Assembly: GCA_035938875.1 (NCBI GenBank)
Contig: DASZGL010000095.1
Span: 1-64,000, forward strand
DNA: 64,000 nucleotides
Reading direction: 5' to 3'
Origin: DASZGL01 sp035938875
GTDB lineage: Bacteria; Chloroflexota; Dormibacteria; Aeolococcales; Aeolococcaceae
Shown here: positions 33,383 through 43,145 of the stretch, piece by piece
How positions within the stretch are numbered: the stretch's first letter is position 1
Layout: every line of letters begins with the position of its first letter
Program-made: the position numbers and the translations under genes
Notes under the pieces: generated by a model
Told to the model about the DNA's origin: nothing
The model's database searches: none
What the model saw: only the letters and a program-made list of their open reading frames with translations

Positions 33383-33856
33383 CTACGCCGTGACCGCCGA
33401 GCGGTGACGGGCGATCGCCTCGAGAACCTCCTCGGCGTGGCGGCGCGGGCTCACCGCGGGCCAGACCTCGACCACCTCGCCCTGGGGATCGACGAGGAAC
33501 GACACCCTCCTGGCCACGGGGAGGATGCCCAGCATCCGGCCGACGCCGTAGCTCTTGGCGATGCCGCCGTCGCCGTCGGCGGCCAGAGCGAACTGCAGGT
33601 CGTGCTTCGCCTGGAACTGGCGGTGTTTCTCCCAGCCGTCGAAGCTGACGCCGATGACCTCGGCACCCGAGTCCTGGAACAGCTGGAAGCCGTCATTGAT
33701 GGTGCAGGCCTCGACGGTGCAGCCCGGGGTCATGTCCTTGGGATAGAAGTAGACGAGGACGTACCGACCGCGAAGGTCGCGCAGTCGCAGCGAGGTGCCG
33801 TCGACGTGACGGGCTTCGAAGTCAGGGGCTTGGCTACCGACAGGGAGCAGGGGCAC
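33383..33856 (-). CDS. bcp: Peroxiredoxin, PrxQ/Bcp type
   Basis: 157 residues from GTG 33856, selected because GGAGG lies just upstream and the protein then begins at the usual place. The active site TPGCTVEACTI has the peroxidatic C46 and resolving C51 in the CxxxxC spacing of atypical two-Cys PrxQ enzymes. Thioredoxin-fold segments VLVYFYPKDMTPG and GVSFD are intact. It reduces peroxides in the cytosol using thioredoxin. Next to the tRNA, with no operon partner visible. Confidence 0.92.
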   Translation of the reverse strand: MPLLPVGSQAPDFEARHVDGTSLRLRDLRGRYVLVYFYPKDMTPGCTVEACTINDGFQLFQDSGAEVIGVSFDGWEKHRQFQAKHDLQFALAADGDGGIAKSYGVGRMLGILPVARRVSFLVDPQGEVVEVWPAVSPRRHAEEVLEAIARHRSAVTA

Positions 33857-33975
33857 GGGGGAACCTCCAGGGCCTCGGGCGGGTGCCGAGCGTCGAGGAG
33901 AAAGATCGGCAGACCGTCGCGGACATTGCGCCGCATCCCCAGCGTACCCACCGCGACGGCCGAGAATCGCCGGCG

Positions 33976-34680
33976 ATGGAAGAACGCTGGCTTCGCGGCA
34001 TCTTCGCGTGTGGCCTCTCCGCCGAGGCAACCTCGGTTCGACACGCCCTGGGCCAGCGGGGGCTGCGCTGCCGCAGCGTGCCCTCGGGCCGCGCGCTCAG
34101 CGCCTGGACCTGCGCCACCGACCGGGGCGTGGTGGCCATCGTCGTCTCCGGCCGGGGGATCAGCGCTGCCGGACGCGCCGCGGACTTCTGGATGCCCAGG
34201 GCGCCGGCTGTCCTGTGCGTCGGCGCGGCGACCCCGACGGCGGCGACGGCGGATGGCGCAATCGTCATCGACGGCGACGAGCAGCTTGGCGCCGCGGTCG
34301 CATCCGCTGCTCGCCGTCTCGGCGTGACCGTGGCCCCGGGGAGGGTCGCCACCGTCTCGGAGACACCGGTCACCGAGACCGCGCTGCTGTCCCTCGCCGC
34401 TGCCGGCTACGCGGCCATCGACGGAGAAGGCGCCGCCTGGCACGACGCGGCGCGAAAGAGCGGAGCAGTCATGGTCAGCTGTCAGGGCGTGGTCGACGAG
34501 CCTCAGGGCGCGGCCGCCGTCGCGCCGGCTTGGGGTCGGGCGACACGCTCGCCGTGGGTGGAGGCGCTTCGCCTGCTCTCGCCACCACGCAGGGCAGCGA
34601 TGCGACGAGGGGACGCCACCATCGCCGCCGCCGCAGCCGTTGCCGCGCGCTGCGCCGTCACCGCGCTGATCGGAAGCTGA
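33976..34680 (+). CDS. Nucleoside-phosphorylase-superfamily protein (hopanoid-associated HpnG-like)
   Basis: 234 residues from ATG 33976. FACGLSAEATSVRHALGQRGL, VVAIVVSGRGISAAG, AVLCVGAATPTAATADGAIVIDG and AGYAAIDGEGAAW follow the order of strands in purine/MTA phosphorylase-like folds, and the first block resembles HpnG, which in hopanoid synthesis removes adenine from adenosylhopane. The substrate-binding residues cannot be verified, and no other hopanoid gene is near, so the assignment is tentative. It precedes the pentose phosphate operon by 89 bases, which would fit ribose-moiety metabolism. Confidence 0.45.
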   Translation: MEERWLRGIFACGLSAEATSVRHALGQRGLRCRSVPSGRALSAWTCATDRGVVAIVVSGRGISAAGRAADFWMPRAPAVLCVGAATPTAATADGAIVIDGDEQLGAAVASAARRLGVTVAPGRVATVSETPVTETALLSLAAAGYAAIDGEGAAWHDAARKSGAVMVSCQGVVDEPQGAAAVAPAWGRATRSPWVEALRLLSPPRRAAMRRGDATIAAAAAVAARCAVTALIGS

Positions 34681-34769
34681 GCCGGCGGCGTACCACGACT
34701 GGACTGCACACCACCATCCGGCCGCGCCATCATGGCGGCCCACCGCCGGCCATCACCGAGGGTAGTTGA

Positions 34770-36776
34770 GTGACCGAGCCGACCCCCCTGGATCAGCGCT
34801 GCATCGACACCATCAGGGCGCTGGCGATGGACACCGTGCAGAAGGCCAACTCGGGCCATCCCGGCCTTCCGATGGGGTGCTCGGTCATCGCGCACGCGCT
34901 GTGGTCGAACCACATGCGTTTCAACCCGCGCGACCCGCACTGGCCCAACCGCGATCGCTTCGTGCTCAGTGCAGGCCACGGCTCGGCGCTGCTCTACATC
35001 ATGCTCCACCTCTGCGGCTACGACCTGCCGCTGTCGGAGCTGCAGCGATTCCGTCAGCTGCATTCCAAGACGCCGGGGCACCCCGAGTATCGCGACACGC
35101 CCGGAGTCGAGGTCACCACCGGCCCTCTCGGTCAGGGATTCGCCAACGGCGTCGGCATGGCGATGGCCAAGCGGCTGGTCGCCAAGCGCTTCAACAGCGA
35201 TGCCCAGCGCATCATCGATCACCGCATCTACGCCATCTGCAGCGACGGCGACGTCATGGAGGGAGTCGCCTCGGAGGCGGCGTCGCTCGCCGGACACCTG
35301 CGTCTCGGTGAGCTGGTGTACGTGTACGACGACAATCACATCACCCTCGACGGACCCGCCGAGGACACGTTCACCGAGGACGTCGTCGGGCGTTTTGATG
35401 CCTATGGCTGGCACACACAACGCATCGACGGACTCGATCTCGGCGCGGTCAACGCAGCGCTCGATGCCGCCAAGAACGATCCGCGACCCTCGCTCATCGC
35501 CGCGCGTACGCACATCGGATGGGGAAGCCCCCACAAACAGGACACCGCCAAGGCGCACGGCAACCCGCTCGGTGAGGATGAGGTCCGAGCGACCAAGGAG
35601 GCGATCGGCTGGCCGCTCGAGCCCACATTCCTCATCCCTGACGATGTCCTCGCCCACTACCGCGCTTCGATCGACCGCGGCGCGGGCCTGCAGGGTCAGT
35701 GGGAGGATGTGTTCACCGCGTGGCGCCAGGCCAACGCCGAGCTGGCACGTGCATGGGACAGTGAGCAGCGCGGCGAACTACCCGACGGGTGGCGCAGCCG
35801 GCTGCCGCGTTTCTCCATCGAGGAGCCGGTCTCCACGCGCGTCGCCTCGGGCAAGACCATCAACGCGATCGCCCCGCTGGTGCTCAACCTCGTCGGTGGT
35901 AGCGCCGACTTGCGTTCATCGAACGAGACGTTCATCGAGGGCCACCAGTACTTCACCGCCGACGAGCCGGATCGCAACATCGCCTTCGGGGTGCGTGAGC
36001 ACGGCATGTGCTCGGCGCTCAACGGGATGTCGGTGTACGGCGGTCTCCACGTCTATGGAGGGACATTCCTCTGCTTCAGCGACTACGCGCGTCCGGCGAT
36101 CCGGCTGGCGTCGCTCATGGAGATCCCGGTGACCTACGTCTTCACCCACGATTCCATCGGTCTCGGTGAGGACGGACCGACGCATCAGCCGGTGGAACAT
36201 CACATGGCGCTGCGGGCGATCCCCCACCTCCACGTCATCCGGCCCGGCGACGCCAACGAGACGGCGATGGCGTGGCGCAGCGCCCTGGAGCGCCGCGATG
36301 GGCCGACCCTGCTGGAGCTGACCCGCCAGAAGGTGCCGGTCTATGCTGAAACCGCCACCGAGGCGGTGTTGCGCGGCGGCTACGTCATGCGCGACTGCGC
36401 AGGCACGCCCGAGGTCATCCTCATCGGCACGGGGAGTGAGCTGCAGCTCGCCGTGGGCGCCGCCGACAGCCTCAACGGCGAGGGCATCCGCGCACGGGTG
36501 GTGAGCATGCCCTGCTTCGAGCTCTTCGACGCCCAGGACGACGGCTACCGCGAGCAGGTCCTGCCCCGCGAGGTGCGAGCTCGGGTGTCAGTCGAGGCGG
36601 GGATCACCTTCGGCTGGGAGAAGTACGTCGGTGAGGACGGTGTCAGCGTCGGCATCAATCGCTTCGGCGCGTCGGCGCCGGACAGGGATGTCTTTGCCAA
36701 CTTCGGCTTCACCGTCGACAACGTCGTCGCCGCGGCGCGAACCGCGCTGTCGCGCACCCGCACCGCGGTGCACTGA
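34770..36776 (+). CDS. tkt: Transketolase
   Basis: 668 residues, GTG start. Thiamine diphosphate enzyme moving two-carbon units between pentose, triose and hexose phosphates. Seen: SGHPGLPMGCSVIAHAL, GHGSALLYIMLHLCGYDL, TTGPLGQGFANGVGMAMA, the ThDP/Mg motif CSDGDVMEGVASEAASLAGH, and the pyrimidine-domain motif FTHDSIGLGEDGPTHQPVEH. Full-length with all three domains. It opens an operon in which nearly all following genes overlap or touch (next start 12 bases on). Confidence 0.97.
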   Translation: MTEPTPLDQRCIDTIRALAMDTVQKANSGHPGLPMGCSVIAHALWSNHMRFNPRDPHWPNRDRFVLSAGHGSALLYIMLHLCGYDLPLSELQRFRQLHSKTPGHPEYRDTPGVEVTTGPLGQGFANGVGMAMAKRLVAKRFNSDAQRIIDHRIYAICSDGDVMEGVASEAASLAGHLRLGELVYVYDDNHITLDGPAEDTFTEDVVGRFDAYGWHTQRIDGLDLGAVNAALDAAKNDPRPSLIAARTHIGWGSPHKQDTAKAHGNPLGEDEVRATKEAIGWPLEPTFLIPDDVLAHYRASIDRGAGLQGQWEDVFTAWRQANAELARAWDSEQRGELPDGWRSRLPRFSIEEPVSTRVASGKTINAIAPLVLNLVGGSADLRSSNETFIEGHQYFTADEPDRNIAFGVREHGMCSALNGMSVYGGLHVYGGTFLCFSDYARPAIRLASLMEIPVTYVFTHDSIGLGEDGPTHQPVEHHMALRAIPHLHVIRPGDANETAMAWRSALERRDGPTLLELTRQKVPVYAETATEAVLRGGYVMRDCAGTPEVILIGTGSELQLAVGAADSLNGEGIRARVVSMPCFELFDAQDDGYREQVLPREVRARVSVEAGITFGWEKYVGEDGVSVGINRFGASAPDRDVFANFGFTVDNVVAAARTALSRTRTAVH

Positions 36777-36787
36777 GGAGAACGCGA

Positions 36788-39583
36788 GTGGCTGGCAACC
36801 CGCTGCAACAGCTCGCAGAGCGCGGGCAGAGCGTCTGGCTCGACTTCATCAACCGTGAGCTGGTCACCGGCGACAGGCTGCAGACGCTCATCGACAACGA
36901 CAACGTCACCGGGATGACGAGCAACCCCACCATCTTCGAGAAGGCCATCGGCGAGGGCAGCGACTACGACGAGCAGATCCGCCAGCTGGTCGGCGCCGGG
37001 GTCACCGGCCCCGACGACCTCTTCATCGAGCTGTCGGTCAGTGACATCCAGCACGCCGCCGACATCCTTCGGCCCATCTTCGACCGCACCGCTGGTGGTG
37101 ATGGCTTCGTCAGCGTCGAGGTCTCGCCGCACCTGGCCCACGACACCGAGGCGACCGTCGCCGCGGCGAACTACCTCTGGGAGCGCGTCGAGCGTCCCAA
37201 CGTGATGGTGAAGATCCCGGCCACGCCCGAGGGCATCCCCGCGATCCAGCGCTGCATCAGCGCGGGGCTCAACATCAACGTCACCCTGATCTTCGCGCTG
37301 GCAGCGTACGAAGCGGTCGCCGAGGCGTACATCAGCGGCTTGGAGAATCGTGCCGCCGACGGCAAGCCGCTGAGCAACCGCTCGGTGGCGTCGTTCTTCG
37401 TCAGCCGCGTCGACACCGCCGTGGACAAGCTTCTCGAGGAGAAGCTCGCCGCCAAGCCCGGCGATCCCGAGCTGACCTCGCTTCTCGGCAAAGCGGGAAT
37501 CGCCAACTCGGTGCTCGCCTACGAGAAGTTCGAGGAGCTCTTCAGTGGCGAGCGCTTCGCCAGGCTTCGCGAGAACGGAGCCGCGGTGCAGCGCATGCTC
37601 TGGGCGAGCACCAGCTCCAAGAATCCCAAGTATCGCGACGTCTACATCGCCGAGGCGCTGGTCGGTCCCAACACCATCGACACCATGCCGCCGGCGGTCA
37701 TCGAGGCATTCGCCGACCACGGCCGCGTCGACGGTGACACGGTGAGGTCCGACTACGCCGGCGCCCACCGCGTCCTCGAACGGCTTGCCGCGGTGGGCAT
37801 CGACATCGACAAGGTGACCCAGCAGCTGCTCGACGCCGGCGTGGCCTCGTTCGGCGATTCCTACGACCAGCTGGTGCGCACCATCGCCATCAAGGCCGAC
37901 GCGATGCACGGAGGTTTCGCCTCGCGGCAACGCCTCGACCTCGGCGACCTGACCGACGCGGTGTACCGTGCCGCGGCCGCCGCCTCTGCGGACGGCGTGG
38001 TGCGACGGATCTGGGAGCGCGACCCCGACCTCTGGAAGCCAGGCGACGCAGCGCATGCGGCGGAGATACGCATCCGCCTGGGCTGGCTCGACGTCGTCGA
38101 CACCATGCGTCAGCAGGTGGGCGCGCTCACGTCTTTCGCCGCGGAGATTCGTGACGCGGGCATCCGCGATGTGGTGCTGCTCGGCATGGGCGGCAGCAGT
38201 CTCTGCCCCGAGGTACTGCGCACCTCGTTCGCCAGCGCCCCGGGCTATCCCACGCTCCACGTGCTCGACACCACCGATCCCGCAGCCATCGCTGCCACGA
38301 CCAGCGCCATCGACGCGCGGCGCTCCCTGTTCATCGTCGCCAGCAAGTCAGGCGGGACGGTGGAGACGCTGTCGCACTTCGCCCACTTCTGGGACGTGGT
38401 GAGCAGCGCCGGCGTGGACAAGCCGGGCGATGCCTTCGTCGCCATCACCGATCCCGGAACGTCGTTGGTCACCCTGGCGCAGCAGCACAGCTTCAGGCGC
38501 ATCTTCGAGAACCCGCCCGACATCGGCGGTCGCTACTCGGCGCTGTCCTACTTCGGCCTGGTGCCCGGCGCGCTCCTGGGCATCGACGTCGCCGCCCTGC
38601 TCGAGCGGGCTCGCGCCATGGCCCGACAGTGCGCCGCAGCCGTGCATCCCAGCGTCAACTGCGGGCTGGTGCTGGGCACCGCGATGGGGCTCTGCTGGCA
38701 ACGGGGCCGCGACAAGGTGACCATTCTCGCCACGTCGCGAATTGCTGCGTTCAGCCTCTGGGCCGAGCAGCTCATCGCCGAGAGCACCGGCAAGGAGGGC
38801 AAGGGCATCGTGCCCATCGGCGCCGAACCCATCGGCGAACCCGGCGTCTACGGCGACGATCGCCTCTTCGTCGTGCTCCGTCTCGGCGACGACCCCGACT
38901 TCGACCGCCGCGTCGACGCGCTGCGAGCTGCCGGACAACCGATGATCACGCTGGAGCTCGACGACCTCCTCGACCTCGGCGCGGAGTTCTTCCGCTGGGA
39001 GTTCGCCACCGCCGTCGCCGGAGCAACGCTGCAGATCGATCCGTTCGACCAGCCCAACGTCCAGGAGTCGAAGGACAACACCAGGCGTCTGCTCGACGCC
39101 TTCGAGCGTGACGGCAAACTGCCGCCGGTGGCGTCGCCGACAGCCCCGAACGCCGATCGCCTCGCTGAGCTGCTCAGCGAGGTCAACCCGTCGGACTACG
39201 TCGCGCTCATGGCGTACGTGACACCGACGGCTGACAACGAGACAGCGCTGCAGCAGCTTCGCGTCGCCATCCGTGATCGCTACCGCGTCTCCACCACGCT
39301 GGGATTCGGGCCGCGCTTCCTGCACAGCACCGGGCAGCTGCACAAGGGTGGTCCCAACACCGGCGTATACGTCCAGGTCACTGTCGACGATTCCGTCGAT
39401 GTCGCCATCCCCGGTCAGCGGTACACGTTCGCGACGCTGAAGCGAGCGCAGGCGCAAGGCGACCTGGAGTCGCTACACGCGCACAACCGCCGCGCCGTGG
39501 GCTTGCACATCGTCGGTGATCTCGCCGCGGAGCTGCGCGCGCTTGCGTCGGGCGTCAGTGCCACAACGGGGGTTGCACACTGA
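36788..39583 (+). CDS. tal-pgi: Bifunctional transaldolase/glucose-6-phosphate isomerase fusion
   Basis: 931 residues, GTG start preceded by GAGGAGAA. Residues about 1-370 are transaldolase (GMTSNPTIFEKAI, and NVMVKIPATPEG with Schiff-base K142). Residues about 385-931 are a phosphoglucose isomerase domain (GMGGSSLCPEVL near 466, ASKSGGTVETLSHF near 518, and GQLHKGGPNTG near the end). Such Tal-Pgi fusions are known in several bacteria. Joining these steps would let fructose-6-phosphate produced by Tal be converted straight back to glucose-6-phosphate for zwf, favouring a cyclic oxidative pathway; that channeling is inference. Confidence 0.95.
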   Translation: MAGNPLQQLAERGQSVWLDFINRELVTGDRLQTLIDNDNVTGMTSNPTIFEKAIGEGSDYDEQIRQLVGAGVTGPDDLFIELSVSDIQHAADILRPIFDRTAGGDGFVSVEVSPHLAHDTEATVAAANYLWERVERPNVMVKIPATPEGIPAIQRCISAGLNINVTLIFALAAYEAVAEAYISGLENRAADGKPLSNRSVASFFVSRVDTAVDKLLEEKLAAKPGDPELTSLLGKAGIANSVLAYEKFEELFSGERFARLRENGAAVQRMLWASTSSKNPKYRDVYIAEALVGPNTIDTMPPAVIEAFADHGRVDGDTVRSDYAGAHRVLERLAAVGIDIDKVTQQLLDAGVASFGDSYDQLVRTIAIKADAMHGGFASRQRLDLGDLTDAVYRAAAAASADGVVRRIWERDPDLWKPGDAAHAAEIRIRLGWLDVVDTMRQQVGALTSFAAEIRDAGIRDVVLLGMGGSSLCPEVLRTSFASAPGYPTLHVLDTTDPAAIAATTSAIDARRSLFIVASKSGGTVETLSHFAHFWDVVSSAGVDKPGDAFVAITDPGTSLVTLAQQHSFRRIFENPPDIGGRYSALSYFGLVPGALLGIDVAALLERARAMARQCAAAVHPSVNCGLVLGTAMGLCWQRGRDKVTILATSRIAAFSLWAEQLIAESTGKEGKGIVPIGAEPIGEPGVYGDDRLFVVLRLGDDPDFDRRVDALRAAGQPMITLELDDLLDLGAEFFRWEFATAVAGATLQIDPFDQPNVQESKDNTRRLLDAFERDGKLPPVASPTAPNADRLAELLSEVNPSDYVALMAYVTPTADNETALQQLRVAIRDRYRVSTTLGFGPRFLHSTGQLHKGGPNTGVYVQVTVDDSVDVAIPGQRYTFATLKRAQAQGDLESLHAHNRRAVGLHIVGDLAAELRALASGVSATTGVAH

Positions 39584-40518
39584 TGGAGATCGGATTCGTC
39601 GGTCTGGGCCGCATGGGCGGCAACATGGTGCACCGCCTGCGCCGCGACGGCGACCACCGCGTGGTCGCCTACGACCCCAACGCTGCGGCGCGTGACGCCG
39701 TCACTGCGTTCGGTGCAACCGCCGTCGCCAGCCTCGAGGAGCTGGCGGGCACGCTGTCCGCGCCGCGCGCGGTGTGGATCATGGTGCCCTCGGGCGAGAT
39801 CACCGAACGCACCATCGCGTCGCTGCTCGACCTGCTCGGCAGCGACGACACCATCATCGACGGTGGCAACAGCAAGTTCACCGACAGCATCGCTCACGGT
39901 GAGCGCTGCAAGGCCAAGGGTGTCAACTTCATCGACGCCGGCACCAGCGGGGGTATCTGGGGTCTGCAGGTCGGCTACTGCCTCATGGCCGGCGGCGAAA
40001 AGGCCGCAATCGATCGCCTGCGGCCGATCTTCGAAACGCTGGCCCCGCCTGACGGGTTCCTGCACGTCGGCCCGGTCGGGTCGGGACATTACGTCAAGAT
40101 GGTCCACAACGGCATCGAGTACTCGATGCTCCAGGCCTACGCGGAAGGCTTCGACATCCTCGACTCCTGCCAGTTCGACCTCGACCTGCACGCCATCGCC
40201 CACCTGTGGAACCAGGGCAGCGTGGTGCGCTCGTGGTTGCTCGAGCTCGCTGAGCGGGCGTTCGACCGCGATCCCAAGCTCAGCCGCATCCGCGGCTACG
40301 TCGAGGACTCCGGCGAGGGTCGCTGGACACTGGAGCAGGCGATCGACCTGCGCGTCCCCGCACCGGCGCTGGCGATGTCGCTCTTTGCCCGCTTCGACTC
40401 GCGGCGTGACGACAGCTTCGGCAACAAGGTGATCGCCGCGCTGCGCAACGAGTTCGGCGGACACGCGGTCAAGGCCGAGGAGGCAGCAGCCGGCGACGGC
40501 GTCAAGGCGGCGCCGTGA
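39583..40518 (+). CDS. gnd: 6-phosphogluconate dehydrogenase, decarboxylating (short, NAD-type)
   Basis: 311 residues, shorter than the 470-residue NADP enzymes and matching the GndA/YqeC-like group. Cofactor loop IGFVGLGRMGGNMVHRLRR, substrate motifs IIDGGNSKFTDS and DAGTSGGIWGLQVGYCLM, and catalytic Lys in GSGHYVKMVHNGIEYSM. It oxidises and decarboxylates 6-phosphogluconate to ribulose-5-phosphate. ATG overlaps the previous TGA, and its own end overlaps zwf. An Asp-rich second strand (VVAYDPNAAARD) favours NAD over NADP, so the operon may yield NADH at this step. Confidence 0.93.
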   Translation: MEIGFVGLGRMGGNMVHRLRRDGDHRVVAYDPNAAARDAVTAFGATAVASLEELAGTLSAPRAVWIMVPSGEITERTIASLLDLLGSDDTIIDGGNSKFTDSIAHGERCKAKGVNFIDAGTSGGIWGLQVGYCLMAGGEKAAIDRLRPIFETLAPPDGFLHVGPVGSGHYVKMVHNGIEYSMLQAYAEGFDILDSCQFDLDLHAIAHLWNQGSVVRSWLLELAERAFDRDPKLSRIRGYVEDSGEGRWTLEQAIDLRVPAPALAMSLFARFDSRRDDSFGNKVIAALRNEFGGHAVKAEEAAAGDGVKAAP

Positions 40519-42095
40519 GCGAGGCGGCGACAACCAACCCATCGGCCGGCACGGTCGAGGTCAATCCGCTCCGCGAGGGGCTGCGGCTCGATCGCACGCC
40601 GCTACCCTGCGCGGTGGTCATCTTCGGAGCCAGCGGCGACCTGACCAAACGCAAGCTGGTGCCCGCGCTGTACGCGCTCAGTCACGACGGTCTGCTGCCC
40701 CAGGGCTTCACCGTGATCGGGGCGGGCCGGACCGCCATGTCCGATGACGAGTGGCGGCAGGCGATGCGCGACGGCGTCGAGAAACACGGCCGCATCCCTC
40801 TGAAAGAAGCGGTGTGGAGCAGCTTCTCCGAGGGGCTGCGCTACGCAGCTGTCGATTTCGACGCTGCCGACGGATTCGACCACCTCAAGCACCGTCTCCA
40901 GGAGGCTGACGGCGAGCGGGGCACAATGGGGAACCGCGTCTACTACCTCAGCGTTCCCCCCAGCGCCATCGGCCCCTACGCGAGCCGGCTCGGTGCCGAG
41001 GGACTGAGCACAGCACCCGACGTCCCCGGGGGCTTCGCGCGGCTCATCGTGGAGAAGCCCTTCGGACGCAACCTGGAGACGGGCCGAGCGCTCAACACCG
41101 AGCTGCACCACGCCTTCGCCGAGGAGCAGATCTATCGCATCGACCACTACCTGGGGAAGGAGACGGTGCAGAACCTGCTCGTCTTCCGCTTCGCCAACGG
41201 CATCTTCGAGCCGATCTGGAACCGGCAGTACATCGACCACGTGCAGATCACCGTGGCCGAGGCGATCGGCGTCGAGGGACGCGGCGCCTACTACGAGGAG
41301 TCGGGGGCGCTGCGCGACATCGTGCAGAACCACATCATGCAGCTGGCGGCGGTGGTGGGCATGGAGGCACCGGCCAATTTCGCAGCGGAGACGGTACGCG
41401 ACGAGAAGGTGAAGTTGCTCCGCGCCATCAGACCGATCGACCCAGACCGGGTGCTGGAGAACACCATCCGCGGGCAGTACACCGAGGGATGGGTCGACGG
41501 CGAGAAGGTCATTGCCTACCGCGAGGAACGCGGCGTGCACCCTGATTCTCTGCGCGAGACGTTCGTCGCCGTGAAGCTCGACATCGACAATTGGCGGTGG
41601 GCGGGGACACCCTTCTACCTGCGCACCGGGAAACGCATGCCGCGTCGGGCCACGGAGATTGCCATCCAGTTCCGCCGTGTCCCCCACTCGCCATTCGCCG
41701 GGACGCAGGCGAGTGGTGGCATCGATCCCAACATGCTGGTGCTGCGCATCCAGCCCGACGAGGGCATCACCTTGCGCTTCGGCGCCAAGGTGCCGGGTCA
41801 GTCGCTGCGCCTGCGCAGCGTCAACATGGACTTCCTCTACGGCAGCGCGTTTCTCACCGAGTCCCCTGAGGCGTACGAGCGGCTGCTGCTCGACTGCATG
41901 CTCGGCGACGCCACCCTCTTCATCCGTGAAGACGAGGTCGACGAGGCCTGGCGCGTCTGCACCGCCATTCTCGACGGCTGGCGGGCTCATCCCCCCGCCG
42001 CGGCTCAGTGTGCCAACTACGAGGCCGGGACATGGGGACCGCAGGAGGCTCACGATTTCATGGCCCGAGATGGACGCACCTGGCGCCGCCTGTAA
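40515..42095 (+). CDS. zwf: Glucose-6-phosphate 1-dehydrogenase
   Basis: 526 residues, GTG overlapping the gnd stop (GTGA). Nucleotide loop VIFGASGDLTKRKLVPALY, substrate/catalytic motif RIDHYLGKETVQNLL, and FRFANGIFEPIWNRQYIDHVQI are all intact, as is the C-terminal dimerisation region. It commits glucose-6-phosphate to the pathway and reduces NAD(P)+. Encoded with opcA, its assembly partner, nine bases further. Confidence 0.97.
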   Translation: MSEAATTNPSAGTVEVNPLREGLRLDRTPLPCAVVIFGASGDLTKRKLVPALYALSHDGLLPQGFTVIGAGRTAMSDDEWRQAMRDGVEKHGRIPLKEAVWSSFSEGLRYAAVDFDAADGFDHLKHRLQEADGERGTMGNRVYYLSVPPSAIGPYASRLGAEGLSTAPDVPGGFARLIVEKPFGRNLETGRALNTELHHAFAEEQIYRIDHYLGKETVQNLLVFRFANGIFEPIWNRQYIDHVQITVAEAIGVEGRGAYYEESGALRDIVQNHIMQLAAVVGMEAPANFAAETVRDEKVKLLRAIRPIDPDRVLENTIRGQYTEGWVDGEKVIAYREERGVHPDSLRETFVAVKLDIDNWRWAGTPFYLRTGKRMPRRATEIAIQFRRVPHSPFAGTQASGGIDPNMLVLRIQPDEGITLRFGAKVPGQSLRLRSVNMDFLYGSAFLTESPEAYERLLLDCMLGDATLFIREDEVDEAWRVCTAILDGWRAHPPAAAQCANYEAGTWGPQEAHDFMARDGRTWRRL

Positions 42096-42104
42096 GCGTC
42101 GGTG

Positions 42105-43145
42105 ATGGCCACAACCACCGACTCCGGCCTGGTCCGCACCGCGCACGCCAGCGGCCTCCACGCCGTCACTCGCGAGCTCAACGAGCTGCACCGCGCAATG
42201 CTCCGCGTCGGCGGCGACGACCAGGCGGTGCGGCTCTCGGTGCTGACCCTGGTGGTGGCCTGTGTCGACGGGGCCTGGGCCGACGTCGCCGCTGATGTCG
42301 TCGCCCTGATCGCCGCTCGTGCGCCGGCGCGAGCCATTGTCGTCGTCGCCGACCGCAACGCCGCGCCGCACATCGAGGCCGACCTCAGCCTGCAGTGCTC
42401 GGCGGTCAGTGGCCGTCAGCAGGTGTGCGCTGAGCTGGTCCGCATCCACGTCGGTGGCGAAACCGCGCTCCACCTCGGCAGCGTGGTGACACCGCTGCTG
42501 CTCGCCGACGTGCCCATGTATCTCTGGCTCGCCGGGGCTCCGCCGCTGGAACAGGCGCTGCACTCGTCCTCGCTCGAGCAGTGCGAGCGGCTCATCCTCG
42601 ACAGCAGCCTCTATCCCGACACCGAGGGCACGCTGTCGGCCATCGCCACCGCTGTGCGCGGACGCGAGCACGCCGTGCCCGTCGCCGACCTCGCCTGGGC
42701 GCGCACGGTGCAGTGGCGAGAGCAGATCGCGCGCTCCTTCGACCGCCCCGAGATCCGTCCCTTCGTCGGCGATGTCGAGGACGTCGCGGTGCGCAGCGAG
42801 GCAGCGCCGCCGCCGGGGGCCAGCGAGGGCAGGCTGATCGCCGGCTGGCTGCGGTCGAGGTTGGGACGCCGCCTCGGCCGGCTCACGCTGTCCGGCGGCG
42901 ACGGCCCCGTGGCGTCGGTCGAGCTACGGTGCCGCCACCACGGCGCGCGCGCCACGGTGAGCGAGCGCCGCGCACAGGACATGCTGGTCACCGACGTCAG
43001 CATCGACGGGACCGAGTTGCCGCAGTCCCGAGTCCCGGCAGAGATCCCCGAGCTCGCCGGCATGGTCGGCTCGCTCATCGAGCAGCCCAGCGAGCCCATC
43101 TATGCCGCGGCCCTGCGCGACGCCGTGCATCCGGAGAGAACGTGA
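42105..43145 (+). CDS. opcA: Glucose-6-phosphate dehydrogenase assembly protein OpcA
   Basis: 346 residues from ATG 42105 (GTG 42102 is one codon earlier). ELNELHRAM, RVGGDDQAVRLSVLTLVVAC, PLLLADVPMYLWLAGAPP and the C-terminal RLTLSGGDGPVASVELRCRHHG regions agree with OpcA of cyanobacteria and actinobacteria, which promotes assembly and activation of Zwf. Occurrence of opcA strongly limits the organism to lineages that use it. The pgl start overlaps its stop by four bases. Confidence 0.92.
   Translation: MATTTDSGLVRTAHASGLHAVTRELNELHRAMLRVGGDDQAVRLSVLTLVVACVDGAWADVAADVVALIAARAPARAIVVVADRNAAPHIEADLSLQCSAVSGRQQVCAELVRIHVGGETALHLGSVVTPLLLADVPMYLWLAGAPPLEQALHSSSLEQCERLILDSSLYPDTEGTLSAIATAVRGREHAVPVADLAWARTVQWREQIARSFDRPEIRPFVGDVEDVAVRSEAAPPPGASEGRLIAGWLRSRLGRRLGRLTLSGGDGPVASVELRCRHHGARATVSERRAQDMLVTDVSIDGTELPQSRVPAEIPELAGMVGSLIEQPSEPIYAAALRDAVHPERT

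Noticed and set aside
34681..34769. Hairpin GGCCGCGCCATCATGGCGGCC upstream of tkt
   Set aside because: The stem has a bulge, only a short loop and no consistent position for attenuation or termination; judged chance in GC-rich DNA.
36545..38260. 571-codon minus-strand frame over tkt/tal-pgi
   Set aside because: Antisense shadow of the transketolase end and the fusion gene; composition is Arg/Ala/Val/Asp-biased and without domains.
40602..42671. 689-codon open frame on the minus strand over zwf and opcA
   Set aside because: It is antisense to two well recognised genes; long antisense frames are expected at this GC content, and the translation shows no family motif.
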